Shown piece after piece: positions 1 to 8,070 of a stretch of 33,040 nt of DNA. The notes beneath the pieces were generated by a model. That model saw only the letters and a program-made list of their open reading frames with translations, had not been told where the DNA came from and searched no databases. Origin of the DNA: an uncultured delta proteobacterium (GTDB lineage Bacteria > Desulfobacterota > Syntrophorhabdia > Syntrophorhabdales > Syntrophorhabdaceae); NCBI GenBank assembly GCA_903822335.1, contig CAIJOT010000008.1:1-33040 (forward strand), in the 5' to 3' direction. The position numbers were made by a program, and so were the translations under genes. Each line of letters starts with the position of its first letter. The stretch's first letter is position 1.

Positions 1-138
1 AAGAAGACCGATTTCTCGATCGTGAGCGACTATCAGGTAAAGAAGGTCGAAACATTGCTTAACAATCGGCCAAGAAAATGTTTAAATTATGCTACGCCTT
101 TTGAAGCCTTAGGTGGTGCGATTGCCGGTGGAATGTAG
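1..138 (+). CDS. IS30-family transposase, C-terminal end (cut by window start)
   Basis: Frame 1 is open from the first base to a TAG at 136-138 and gives 45 residues. The stretch LLNNRPRKCLNYATPFEAL matches the very conserved C-terminus of IS30-family transposases (LNNRPRK-L-Y-TP-E). The catalytic DDE residues and the helix-turn-helix lie upstream of the window, so activity cannot be judged. The last codons overlap the end of the minus-strand GYF-domain gene, as expected if the right end of the insertion sequence lies here. The family is clear; the exact IS name is not. Confidence 0.82.
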   Translation, partial: KKTDFSIVSDYQVKKVETLLNNRPRKCLNYATPFEALGGAIAGGM

Positions 139-807
139 TTCAACAATTTTCTTCACTATTCTGATGTTTTGATTTTGCTGATTCTCAGTAGATGGGATAA
201 TTGGAGGGATTGATTCACCTGGTTGCGCTGGAGTCAAGCTGTGTATCGGTATAGAATTGGGTGATGAGTTAGTTGATTTGATGTTGTCGTTCTTTTTGGT
301 AAAAAGTGACAAGATTCCTAATAATAATATACAAACTACAATAGCCTGAATTACTTTGTTATAAACAAGTATATTGGTTAGTTTTTCATTACCTTTGGAT
401 GGTATGGGCTCAACAGGAGGAGTGGACGAACTAATCTTTTGCTCTTTTTTTGTGACAGCAAACCCTGTATTTTTTGTTTCAGTTTTTAAATTATCCCATT
501 GAATTTTGGATTTTAAGGCCTGCCATGCCTGGTTATCCTGTTTCGTCTCTTCCTTTTTGTTGGAATCATCCACTGTTGATTCCCCTATCTTCTGGTATAT
601 GGGGCTATTTGATAAATATCGGAATGCAGGATACCAGTAACCACTGCTATGTCTGATTAATGTATTTTTGTTAATGATGCCTTTTTCAAGTATTTCAAGT
701 ATTTCTTGTCTGGTAAAAGGTCCACGTATAAATTGGTGTCTGCCATCTTCCTGTTTGTAATACCATTGTTTAGAACTTGTAGTGTTGTCTTCCAACTGTT
801 TTTTCAC
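109..807 (-). CDS. GYF_2-domain (DUF4339) single-pass membrane protein, C-terminus probably altered by IS insertion
   Basis: 232 residues from a GTG start at 807; only a weak purine-rich stretch precedes it. Residues about 15-70 (QWYYKQEDGRHQFIRGPFT, then a GIINKNTLIRH segment and a tryptophan) look like a GYF_2 domain, a bacterial relative of the GYF proline-peptide-binding fold, often found at the N-terminus of membrane proteins of unknown role. A lysine-rich linker follows, then one hydrophobic segment at about 151-170 and a Ser/Pro/Gln-rich tail. That topology puts the GYF domain in the cytoplasm and the tail outside. The final ten or so residues (ELHSTGNRTT) are read antisense through the end of the IS30 transposase gene, so the native C-terminus has probably been replaced. 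Function unknown. Confidence 0.6.
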   Translation of the reverse strand: MKKQLEDNTTSSKQWYYKQEDGRHQFIRGPFTRQEILEILEKGIINKNTLIRHSSGYWYPAFRYLSNSPIYQKIGESTVDDSNKKEETKQDNQAWQALKSKIQWDNLKTETKNTGFAVTKKEQKISSSTPPVEPIPSKGNEKLTNILVYNKVIQAIVVCILLLGILSLFTKKNDNIKSTNSSPNSIPIHSLTPAQPGESIPPIIPSTENQQNQNIRIVKKIVELHSTGNRTT

Positions 808-933
808 TGTTTTTTCTCGGATATATTATTTCATTTTCTATCACTCTTATCCAAAACAGCCTTTAACATAGATCCCCAATCAGGTAGAATTTGAATTGAC
901 AAAAAAACAAAAACACCTGAAAGGAGGCACGCT

Positions 934-1179
934 ATGAATAAGTTTAGCAGCATATTTGGTCAGATTCTACAAATATTCTCAAAGGTGGAGTTCTAAAACG
1001 CATTGATTGAGGAGAAAGTAGAAAATAAGACAAAAGGATTTACCTGCTGGGAGCAGTTTGTTGCCATTCCTTGGTACAGCTTCTTCACCTACAGAGATTG
1101 ATGGGAGCGGATCGATAAACCTTTTGAGGTGCCCGCAATTGTGCCACAGGGAGAACAACTGTCATTGGAGTTTGAGTAA
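934..1179 (+). pseudogene. Internally deleted IS4-type transposase remnant (DUF4372 N-terminus)
   Basis: An ATG at 934 with a good ribosome site (AAAGGAGG, 920-926) starts MNKFSSIFGQILQIFSKVEF, the typical opening of IS4-type transposases with an N-terminal DUF4372 domain. A TAA follows at codon 21. The same frame then continues with the family-like ALIEEKVENKTKGFTCWEQF. After about residue 50 the sequence jumps to a transposase-like tail: WERIDKPFEVPAIVPQGE, then QLSLEFE and a stop at 1177-1179. The DDE catalytic core, several hundred residues in intact members, is missing. This is a dead relic with a stop codon and a large internal deletion. Terminal repeats could not be set with confidence, though CCAATC occurs in opposite orientation near 876 and 1192. 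Confidence 0.75.
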
Positions 1180-1319
1180 ACCGGATATCAGGATTGGTGA
1201 ATACCACTTGTAATGTTCCATATTAGGTAAGCTTATCAACGCCAACATTTCAGGAAGATATCTTTGCTTGCTTGGTAGTCCGTATGACCGATGCCATTTT
1301 GGGCAAGCCCCGAAACATC

Positions 1320-1348
1320 TTGATAATTTGAGATGTTATGGTTATAAT
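1320..1348 (+). promoter_or_regulatory. Sigma-70 promoter of tig-clpP-clpX
   Basis: TTGATA at 1320-1325 and TATAAT at 1343-1348 are separated by exactly 17 bases, 5/6 and 6/6 matches to the housekeeping consensus. The predicted start near 1355 gives a leader of about 50 bases before tig. The stretch 1180-1319 between the IS relic and this promoter shows no gene. Confidence 0.75.
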
Positions 1349-1404
1349 AAAACGACTGACAGGGAGAAAATTGGTTTCCACTCTCGTATTTTCTGGAGGA
1401 TTGA

Positions 1405-2682
1405 ATGAAAGTTGAAGTAGAGAATCTTGATAGTGTGAGGAAGAAGGTAGAGGTTATTCTTCCAGAAGAAACGGTAAAAGAATTGGAAGAAAAGATATAT
1501 GAAGAGCTGAAAAAGGGAGCTAAAATAAAAGGCTTTAGACCGGGCAAAGTTCCAAGGTCTATTATCTCCACCTATTACAAGGATTATATCAATGATGAGC
1601 TGAAAAAGAGGATGGTTCAATCCACAATGGCTGAAGCACTTTCCGAGGCAAAGGTTGACCCTGTTATTGAACCCGTTGCGGATTTCATAGAAGAGGAAGG
1701 CCGCCATGGTTACACGCTTGAATGCGAGATTGCACCTGAGATAGAGTTACCTACCTATAAAGGACTGGAGATTGAAGTAGAGGCCATTAAGGTAACAGAT
1801 GAAGAAGTAGAGAACAGGATAGAAGGCTTACGCCAGATGCATGCAGAGATGGTCACGAAGGAAGGGGATACTGGAGCACAGAAAGGAGATTTTGCTGTTA
1901 TAAAGTATCAGGGATATTTGAACGGGAAACCACTAAAAGATGTGAGCACAGAAGCATATCCCATAGAGCTTGGCAATGCCCAGCTTATGCCGGAATTTGA
2001 GAATACAATTATCGGGATGAAGGTGGGTGAGGAAAAAGAGATTGAGATAAAGTTCCCTGAAAATTATCCAGACAAGGGCATCGCATCAAAAACAATACTT
2101 TTTAACGTGTTATTGAAAGAGATTAAAGAGAAAAGACTGCCTGAGGTGAATGACGAATTTGCCAAGGACCTGAGCTTTGAAAACATGAAAAGTTTGAAAG
2201 ATGGACTCAAGCAGGAAATAGAGAAGGAAAAGGAAGTTGCACGAAGAAAGAGCATTGCTCAAAAGATGGTAGACACTTTAATCCATGGAGTGGACATTCC
2301 TATTCCTAAAAGGCTTCTTGAGAAGAGGGTTGATATGATGATGGAGGATGCAAGGCAAAGATTCAAAGCAGACAGTCTGACTGAAGAGGAAAAGAGGAAC
2401 CTTGAGGGTAATTTTAAGAAGGAGTTTGAGCCAAGGGCAGAGGAAAGGATAAAAACAGATATAATACTCTCTAAAATTGCTGAGAAAGAAGACATAAAGC
2501 TGGAAGATAACGATGTCCATGAGAGGATAAAGAAGATAGCGGAAGATACAAAAAGGGCCTACGATGATATAAAGAGTTTTTATGAGAATTATAACCTGAT
2601 GGATGGTTTGAAGCATACTATCGTCGAAGAAAAAACGATTAATTTTCTAAGGGACAACGCCATTATAAAGGAGAAGCCATGA
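1405..2682 (+). CDS. tig: Trigger factor, ribosome-associated chaperone and prolyl isomerase
   Basis: 425 residues, the usual length. The ribosome-docking signature GFRPGKVP sits at residues 43-50 of the N-terminal domain. A central FKBP-type isomerase domain follows (around 155-245, with [17 protein letters not shown]), then the long helical C-terminal chaperone domain. It binds ribosomal protein L23 at the exit tunnel and shields nascent chains. The start is set by GGAGGA at 1395-1400. The stop codon overlaps the clpP start as ATGA, so the two are translationally coupled. The tig-clpP-clpX order is common in bacteria and supports the call. Confidence 0.97.
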   Translation: MKVEVENLDSVRKKVEVILPEETVKELEEKIYEELKKGAKIKGFRPGKVPRSIISTYYKDYINDELKKRMVQSTMAEALSEAKVDPVIEPVADFIEEEGRHGYTLECEIAPEIELPTYKGLEIEVEAIKVTDEEVENRIEGLRQMHAEMVTKEGDTGAQKGDFAVIKYQGYLNGKPLKDVSTEAYPIELGNAQLMPEFENTIIGMKVGEEKEIEIKFPENYPDKGIASKTILFNVLLKEIKEKRLPEVNDEFAKDLSFENMKSLKDGLKQEIEKEKEVARRKSIAQKMVDTLIHGVDIPIPKRLLEKRVDMMMEDARQRFKADSLTEEEKRNLEGNFKKEFEPRAEERIKTDIILSKIAEKEDIKLEDNDVHERIKKIAEDTKRAYDDIKSFYENYNLMDGLKHTIVEEKTINFLRDNAIIKEKP

Positions 2683-3263
2683 ACCTTGTGCCGATAGTTA
2701 TTGAAAAGGATGGCAGGGGCGAGAGAGCCTATGACATATATTCAAGGTTGTTGAAAGACAGGATTGTCATTCTCGGTACCAGTATAGATGATAATGTTGC
2801 AAACATCATAATGGCGCAGCTTTTATTTCTTGAATCTGAAGACCCTGCAAGAGATATTTATCTGTATGTAAATACCCCGGGTGGCCATATTACAAGCGGC
2901 CTTGCTATATATGATACAATGCAGTATATAAAACCTTCTGTGGTAACTATGTGTATTGGCCAGGCAGCGAGTATGGGAGCGCTACTCCTCGCTGGCGGAG
3001 AAAAAGGCAAGCGGTATGCCTTGCCACATTCAAGAATCCTTATCCATCAACCACTGGGAGGCGCACAGGGCCAGGCGACCGATATAGACATTCAGGCAAA
3101 AGAGATTTTAAGGATGCGGGAAGAAATCAATAAGATTTTTACAAAGCACACAGGACAACCAATTGAGAAGATTGCCACGGATACTGATCGGGATTTTTAC
3201 ATGACTGCAGAACAGGCCGTGGAATATGGTATAATTGACCAAATAGTGGAGAAGAGGCAATGA
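2679..3263 (+). CDS. clpP: ATP-dependent Clp protease proteolytic subunit
   Basis: 194 residues, normal for mature-type ClpP. The serine-protease triad is complete: Ser98 in [14 protein letters not shown], His123 in [11 protein letters not shown], and Asp172 in TDRDFYM. ClpP forms a double heptameric barrel that degrades substrates unfolded by ClpX or ClpA. There is almost no propeptide ([10 protein letters not shown] leads straight into the family start). An AAAGGAGA ribosome site lies inside the end of tig, and the ATG overlaps the tig stop by four bases. The stop overlaps the clpX start in the same way. Confidence 0.98.
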   Translation: MNLVPIVIEKDGRGERAYDIYSRLLKDRIVILGTSIDDNVANIIMAQLLFLESEDPARDIYLYVNTPGGHITSGLAIYDTMQYIKPSVVTMCIGQAASMGALLLAGGEKGKRYALPHSRILIHQPLGGAQGQATDIDIQAKEILRMREEINKIFTKHTGQPIEKIATDTDRDFYMTAEQAVEYGIIDQIVEKRQ

Positions 3264-4519
3264 CGATGATTAGGAAAAACGACGGCAGGACAATAAAACT
3301 ACACTGTTCCTTTTGTGGAAAGAGCCAGGATGAAGTAAAAAAGCTGATTGCAGGTCCTATGGTGTATATCTGTGATGAATGCATAGATTTATGCAATGAG
3401 ATAATACAGGAAGAGGCTAAAAGAGAAAAGCTTGACTATATAAAAACTTCTATACCAAAGCCTCATGAGATCAGGAGACTTCTCGACGAGTTTGTCATTG
3501 GACAGGATTATGCGAAAAAAGTACTTTCCGTTGCTGTGTATAACCATTATAAGAGGATAGAGTCAAAAGCAAAATTTGATGATGTAGAGATACAGAAAAG
3601 TAATATTCTCCTTATCGGGCCCACAGGTTCTGGAAAGACACTGCTTGCCCAGACGTTAGCAAAACTGCTCCATGTACCCTTTACCATGGCAGATGCAACT
3701 ACATTGACAGAGGCAGGATATGTAGGCGAGGATGTAGAAAACATTATACTCTACCTGCTTCAAGCAGCCGATTACAATACAGAAAGAGCGGAGAGAGGTA
3801 TCGTGTACATTGATGAAATTGATAAGATATCAAGAAAGACCGATAGCCCGTCAATTACAAGAGATGTATCTGGAGAAGGCGTTCAACAGGCACTTTTAAA
3901 GATTATAGAGGGGACAATTGCGAATGTGCCGCCTAAAGGCGGGAGGAAACACCCACAGCAGGACTATATTAAAGTAGATACCTCTAACATACTTTTCATA
4001 TGTGGTGGGGCTTTCAATGGAGTAGATTCTATAATAGCCAACAGGATTGGTAAAAAAGGAATAGGTTTTGGAGTTGATGTAGTAGGTGGGAGAGATAAGC
4101 AGTATTCAGAGTTAATTAAGGATATCCAGCCAGAAGACCTTTTGAAATACGGATTTATACCTGAATTTATAGGGAGATTACCTATTATTGCTACCCTTGA
4201 GGAGTTAACCGAGGATAATCTTGTGGAGATTTTGAAGAGACCGAGGAATGCGATTGTAAAGCAGTACAAAAAACTTTTTGAACTGGAACATGTAACGCTC
4301 ACGTTTACTGAGGGTGCAATCAGGGGCATAGCACGAGAGGCAATGAAGAAAAAGACAGGTGCAAGGGGATTAAGATCCATGATGGAGAAGGTCATGCTGG
4401 ATGTGATGTATGAAATACCGGCCCTGTCGAATGTAAGAGAGTGTGTGGTCAGTGAAGAAGTGATAGTGAGCCATGAAAGACCTATATTGATCTATGAGGA
4501 AGAGGCTGAGATAGCCTGA
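3260..4519 (+). CDS. clpX: ClpX, AAA+ unfoldase of the ClpXP protease
   Basis: 419 residues, full length. The N-terminal zinc-binding domain has C16/C19 and C38/C41. Walker A is GPTGSGKT at 120-127, the GYVG substrate-gripping pore loop is at 153-156, and Walker B ends in DE at 185-186 ([10 protein letters not shown]). The RKH pore loop (GGRKHP) and the ClpP-docking IGF-type loop (GIGFGV) are present. It recognises degradation tags, unfolds substrates and feeds ClpP. The ATG at 3260 overlaps the clpP stop; another in-frame ATG at 3266 is equally compatible with the purine-rich ribosome site. Confidence 0.98.
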   Translation: MTMIRKNDGRTIKLHCSFCGKSQDEVKKLIAGPMVYICDECIDLCNEIIQEEAKREKLDYIKTSIPKPHEIRRLLDEFVIGQDYAKKVLSVAVYNHYKRIESKAKFDDVEIQKSNILLIGPTGSGKTLLAQTLAKLLHVPFTMADATTLTEAGYVGEDVENIILYLLQAADYNTERAERGIVYIDEIDKISRKTDSPSITRDVSGEGVQQALLKIIEGTIANVPPKGGRKHPQQDYIKVDTSNILFICGGAFNGVDSIIANRIGKKGIGFGVDVVGGRDKQYSELIKDIQPEDLLKYGFIPEFIGRLPIIATLEELTEDNLVEILKRPRNAIVKQYKKLFELEHVTLTFTEGAIRGIAREAMKKKTGARGLRSMMEKVMLDVMYEIPALSNVRECVVSEEVIVSHERPILIYEEEAEIA

Positions 4520-4620
4520 AATAGTGTGGAGCGTAGAGATGTCAGCGTAGAGGATGAAACGCTGTGCGCTAAACGCTAATTCACCAAATTGTGAACAGTG
4601 AACTGTAAACCGTGAGCAGG
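4520..4620. repeat. Intergenic slipped-word repeat patch
   Basis: Between clpX and the tRNA promoter the sequence is built of short, slightly varied words: GGAGCGTAGAG and CAGCGTAGAG, then AAACGCT and TAAACGCTA (roughly their reverse complement), then GTGAACAGTGAACTGTAAAC. The GCGTAG and CGCTA-type words can pair into an imperfect hairpin. The 13-mer GTGGAGCGTAGAG (4526-4538) recurs exactly at 19582-19594. Confidence 0.6.
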
Positions 4621-4623
4621 TAT

Positions 4624-4652
4624 TTGACTTTGGGCGATTTAACTGCTATATT
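4624..4652 (+). promoter_or_regulatory. Promoter of the tRNA-Val/tRNA-Asp unit
   Basis: TTGACT at 4624-4629 and TATATT at 4647-4652 with a 17-base spacer. The predicted start is only a few bases before the first tRNA, and a GC-rich stretch (GAGCGGAC) follows the -10, a layout typical of stable-RNA promoters under growth-rate control. Confidence 0.7.
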
Positions 4653-4662
4653 GAGCGGACAT

Positions 4663-4737
4663 GGGCGGGTAGCTCAGCGGGAGAGCATCGGCCTTACAAG
4701 CCGAGGGTCGCAGGTTCAAAACCTGTTCCGCCTACCA
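4663..4737 (+). tRNA. tRNA-Val (anticodon TAC)
   Basis: 75 bases that fold as a cloverleaf. The acceptor GGGCGGG pairs with TCCGCCT (two G-T pairs), the D-arm is GCTCAGCGGGAGAGC, the anticodon loop CTTACAA sits in a GGC/GCC-type stem, and the T-loop TTCAAAA lies in the CAGG/CCTG stem. The 3' CCA is encoded. Anticodon TAC reads valine codons. Confidence 0.93.
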
Positions 4738-4744
4738 TTTAAGC

Positions 4745-4822
<78 letters not shown>

Positions 4823-4839
4823 TTTATTCAGGGGTTTCA

Positions 4840-6909
4840 ATGCACCTTGTTTTATGTATACACAACCATCAGCCGGTTGGAAATATGGATTTCATACTTG
4901 AGGAGGCGTATGCTCATGCATATATGCCTTTTTTCGAGGTGCTGAAGGATTTCAGAGCAATCAAGATAAATCTCCACTTCTCAGGTTATCTCTTTTCATG
5001 GTTGTACAAAAACAAGCCGGAATATATCAAGCTTCTTAAAGAATTAAAAAGAAGGGGTCAGATAGAAATAGTATCAGGCGGTATGTATGAACCTGTCCTC
5101 TCTTTGCTGCCAGAGGAAGACGGTATCTCACAGATAAAAATGCATATGGATTATATGGAAGATGTCTTTGGTGAGAGACCACAAGGCATCTGGCTTGCAG
5201 AAAGGGTGTATGAGCCCCATATGCCCAAGATTTTAAATAAAGCTGGTGTTTCCCATACCCTCGTGGATGATAACCATTTTAAGGCTACCGGGATGACAGA
5301 AGAAGAGCTCTATGGGTATTTTGTTACAGAATGTGAGGGACATAAACTGTTTATATTCCCTGGCCTGGAGTTCTTGAGATACGCAATTCCTTTTAAACAA
5401 GTAGATACTCTTGATCAATACTTCAGGGGGATCGAGGAAAAGGGAGGGGATTTAGCTGTTTTCGGAGATGACGGCGAAAAGTTTGGTCTATGGCCAGGGA
5501 CATACAGCTATGTGTATCAGGAAAATTGGTTGAGAATATTCTTCAGCTACCTCAGTGAAAATAAGGATTGGTTAAAAACAGTCACTTTCAGTGAATATAT
5601 GTCAGATAAACCCCCAAAAGGTCTCATTTATCTCGATTGTGCATCCTATAAGGAGATGGGCGAGTGGTGCTTGCCTGCCAGGGTGACGAAGGATTATAGT
5701 GTGTGCATGAATAATCCTGAAATGGGCTATAAGCTTTTTGTAAAAGGAGGCTACTTCAAGAACTTCCTCGTGAAGTATCCTGAAAGTAACGACATGCATA
5801 AGAAAATGCTTGCGGTAACGAAGAAGGCGAAAAAGGATTCAGAGGCTAAAAAACATGTTTTTATGGCTCAATGTAATGACAGTTACTGGCATGGAGTTTT
5901 TGGTGGTCTCTACCTTCCTCATCTCCGGGCATCTGTGTATCATCACCTCATTGAAGCTGAAAAACACTTAGAGCCTAAGAAACCATTTGTCGAAGGGTGT
6001 GTTGAAGATGTCAATATGGATGGAAGCGAGGAGGCAATTCTTAACAATAACAATATAAAAGCCTATTTCCTTCTCAAAAAGGGTGGTGTTCTATATGAAC
6101 TTGACTATAAACCCTCGTCTGCGAATATTATGGCCACACTCCAGCGCAGGTATGAAGGTTATCACGATAAAGTAAGGCTGGCAGCAACCGATATTGCGGA
6201 TGGGAAGAAGACTATCCATGATATGGTCCTTGCAAAGGAGGAAGGCCTTGATCAATACCTCTATTATGACTGGTATGGAAGGGCATCTCTTATAGACCAT
6301 GTTATGGGAATGGATTTATCGTTAGAGAGCTTTTACAGGGGTAGGTATGTCGAGCCCGGGGATTTTGTTACGGAGCCTTACCGGGGTGTGATAACAAAGG
6401 ATAAGAAATTGGTAAGGCTGTCAATGAAAAGGGATGGTAATTACTGGATGAATCATGAGGGGTTGCCGTTATCAATAAGTAAGGATATTGTTTTACATGA
6501 AGGACAGGATGGATTATTTATAGATTATTTAGTTGAAGGTGGTGTTACAGAGCCTTTCTATCTGGGAATCGAATTTAATTTCTCCTTTCTGGGGAGTGGT
6601 GGTGAGCGTTATATGGAGACCAAGCATGGAAAGTGGCCCTTAACAACGAATGAAGTTTTACAACCTTCGCGTAAGGTATTGTTCCACGACCCTTATCAGC
6701 ATGTTGAAATTAACCTTGAGTTGGATGAACCCTTTGCTATCTGGACCTTTCCAGTTGAGATTGTTTCTCTTTCGGAAAAAGGTTTTGAGAAGAATTATCA
6801 GAGCACTATGCTTATGCCGGTCTGGTATGTGGATTTAGCAAAAGGGTCCAAACGTATCCAGATGAAGCTCCATCTTAATGGTCTCGGTAGTAATCACAAC
6901 ATACAATAG
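4840..6909 (+). CDS. Glycoside hydrolase family 57: 4-alpha-glucanotransferase / alpha-amylase
   Basis: 689 residues, close to the Thermococcus 4-alpha-glucanotransferase type of GH57. The N-terminal catalytic barrel starts with the family's HNHQP signature (residues 8-12). The expected nucleophile is Glu121 in GIWLAERVYEP, and the acid/base aspartate lies in VFGDDGEKFGLWPGTY (D210/D211). The C-terminal half (from about 390) is a beta-rich DUF1925/1926-like region ending in HLNGLGSNHNIQ. There is no signal peptide, so it acts in the cytoplasm on glycogen or maltodextrins. It starts just after the tRNAs and overlaps the next gene by 32 bases. The split between transferase and hydrolase activity cannot be decided by eye. 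Confidence 0.9.
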   Translation: MHLVLCIHNHQPVGNMDFILEEAYAHAYMPFFEVLKDFRAIKINLHFSGYLFSWLYKNKPEYIKLLKELKRRGQIEIVSGGMYEPVLSLLPEEDGISQIKMHMDYMEDVFGERPQGIWLAERVYEPHMPKILNKAGVSHTLVDDNHFKATGMTEEELYGYFVTECEGHKLFIFPGLEFLRYAIPFKQVDTLDQYFRGIEEKGGDLAVFGDDGEKFGLWPGTYSYVYQENWLRIFFSYLSENKDWLKTVTFSEYMSDKPPKGLIYLDCASYKEMGEWCLPARVTKDYSVCMNNPEMGYKLFVKGGYFKNFLVKYPESNDMHKKMLAVTKKAKKDSEAKKHVFMAQCNDSYWHGVFGGLYLPHLRASVYHHLIEAEKHLEPKKPFVEGCVEDVNMDGSEEAILNNNNIKAYFLLKKGGVLYELDYKPSSANIMATLQRRYEGYHDKVRLAATDIADGKKTIHDMVLAKEEGLDQYLYYDWYGRASLIDHVMGMDLSLESFYRGRYVEPGDFVTEPYRGVITKDKKLVRLSMKRDGNYWMNHEGLPLSISKDIVLHEGQDGLFIDYLVEGGVTEPFYLGIEFNFSFLGSGGERYMETKHGKWPLTTNEVLQPSRKVLFHDPYQHVEINLELDEPFAIWTFPVEIVSLSEKGFEKNYQSTMLMPVWYVDLAKGSKRIQMKLHLNGLGSNHNIQ

Positions 6910-7705
6910 AAGGGTTTTTTTAAAAGAAGCCGTTCTCTCTGTTTTAAGCCAGGACTATAAAAATAAAGAAGTAATAGTTATTGATGATGGTTCTACTGAC
7001 AATTCCCACGATGAAATGAAAGGACTATCTGTTCAATACATATGGAAGGCAAATGAAGGGATAAGCCATGCACGCAATACGGGTATACAGGTTGCGAAGG
7101 GTGAATACATAGCTTTTCTCGATGTGGACGACCTCTGGCTGAAAGGTAAACTCTCACAACAGATAGAGTTGATGGAGGGGCAGGGATTTTCCATATCCTA
7201 TACGGACGAAATCTGGATAAGGAATGGAAAAAGATTAAATCAGCGAAAGAGACATAAAAAATACACGGGTTATATCTTTGAGCAGTGCCTGCCCCTCTGC
7301 ATTATAAGCCCATCCTCTGTTGTGATAAAAAGGGAGATATTTGATGATGTTGGTCTTTTTGACGAATCTTTGCCTGTATGTGAGGATTATGATATATGGC
7401 TCAGGATTTCTTCAAAATATCCAATCCTGTTTGTAGATAAGCCTTTGATCGTTAAGAGGGGTGGACACGAAGACCAGCTTTCGATAAGGTATGAAGGGAT
7501 TGACAGGTTCAGGATACAGAGTCTTTTGAAAATAGTGAATAGCGGCATGTTGGATAACGCTCAATATACCCAGGCCAAAGAAGAGTTAATAAAAAAATGC
7601 CAGATCTATGGAAACGGTGCAAAGAAAAGAGGCAAGGTGGAAGAAGCAGGGCACTATTTTGAACTTATCAAACACCTCAAACAGGAGAATAGGCAAGAAA
7701 GCTGA
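6878..7705 (+). CDS. Family 2 glycosyltransferase
   Basis: 275 residues with a GT-A fold. The opening VSVVITTYNRR, the nucleotide-binding VIDDGSTDN (35-42) and the DVDD metal-binding motif (82-85) are classic. A further ED acidic pair occurs in CEDYDIWLR, where inverting family 2 enzymes place the catalytic base. No membrane segments are seen, so it is a soluble enzyme that probably adds a sugar to a polysaccharide or lipid-linked acceptor. Its ATG lies inside the end of the GH57 gene (32-base overlap in another frame), so the two are co-transcribed. The acceptor is unknown. Confidence 0.88.
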   Translation: MVSVVITTYNRRVFLKEAVLSVLSQDYKNKEVIVIDDGSTDNSHDEMKGLSVQYIWKANEGISHARNTGIQVAKGEYIAFLDVDDLWLKGKLSQQIELMEGQGFSISYTDEIWIRNGKRLNQRKRHKKYTGYIFEQCLPLCIISPSSVVIKREIFDDVGLFDESLPVCEDYDIWLRISSKYPILFVDKPLIVKRGGHEDQLSIRYEGIDRFRIQSLLKIVNSGMLDNAQYTQAKEELIKKCQIYGNGAKKRGKVEEAGHYFELIKHLKQENRQES

Positions 7706-7793
7706 ATAGATTCCCACGGGCAAACCCGTGGCACTGTTGATACATACGCTTCGCGTAAATAACGGAAGCATTCACCCACGTTAAAAAACGTGG
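7706..7793. repeat. Hairpin repeats after the glycosyltransferase gene
   Basis: Two perfect short palindromes. CCACGGG/CCCGTGG lies at 7714-7731 with loop CAAA, and CCACGTT/AACGTGG at 7776-7793 with loop AAAA. The 15-mer ATAGATTCCCACGGG at 7706-7720 recurs exactly at 27467-27481. The first hairpin could serve as a transcript end for the glycosyltransferase gene but lacks a T-run. A third, imperfect CGTGG/CACGGG pair follows near 7819-7839. Confidence 0.7.
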
Positions 7794-7842
7794 TACTCTG
7801 CTGGTTTGCGTCGCCGGGTACCGTGGTATTACACGGGTGTTG

Positions 7843-8008
7843 GAATCTATCCAGCTTGCACAGCAAGCGAGAGGGGGAGGTTCCACAAGCTTTGCTTGGG
7901 GAGGGGGCGACGCAAGCCCCGGTATGAATCTATCCAGCTTGCACAGCAAGCGAGAGGGGGAGGTTCCACAAGCTTTGCTTGGGGAGGGGGCGACGCAAGC
8001 CCCGGTAA
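7843..8008 (+). repeat. Tandem duplication of an 83-bp hairpin-rich unit
   Basis: Two copies, 7843-7925 and 7926-8008, are identical over the 82 bases running from GAATCTATCCAGC to CCCCGGTA. Each contains GCTTG/CAAGC and CAAGC/GCTTG stems. A third, diverged copy with an internal insertion lies inverted at 27376-27474, upstream of the gctA-type gene. Translated ORFs through this repeat (with a CCASWIDS-like string) are not genes. Confidence 0.88.
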
Positions 8009-8012
8009 TAGA

Positions 8013-8040
8013 TTGACAAATATATTTCTCAAGATATAAT
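8013..8040 (+). promoter_or_regulatory. Consensus sigma-70 promoter of fhs
   Basis: TTGACA at 8013-8018 and TATAAT at 8035-8040 are both perfect consensus hexamers, with a 16-base spacer. Transcription should start near 8047, leaving a leader of about 24 bases that carries AAAGGAGG. The -35 lies five bases after the second repeat unit ends. Confidence 0.8.
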
Positions 8041-8070
8041 GCTTGTATGAAACAGAACAAAGGAGGAATA

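Noticed and set aside
7843-8008. Tandem units considered as a CRISPR array
   Set aside because: Two adjacent identical 83-bp units without unique spacers, and no cas genes.
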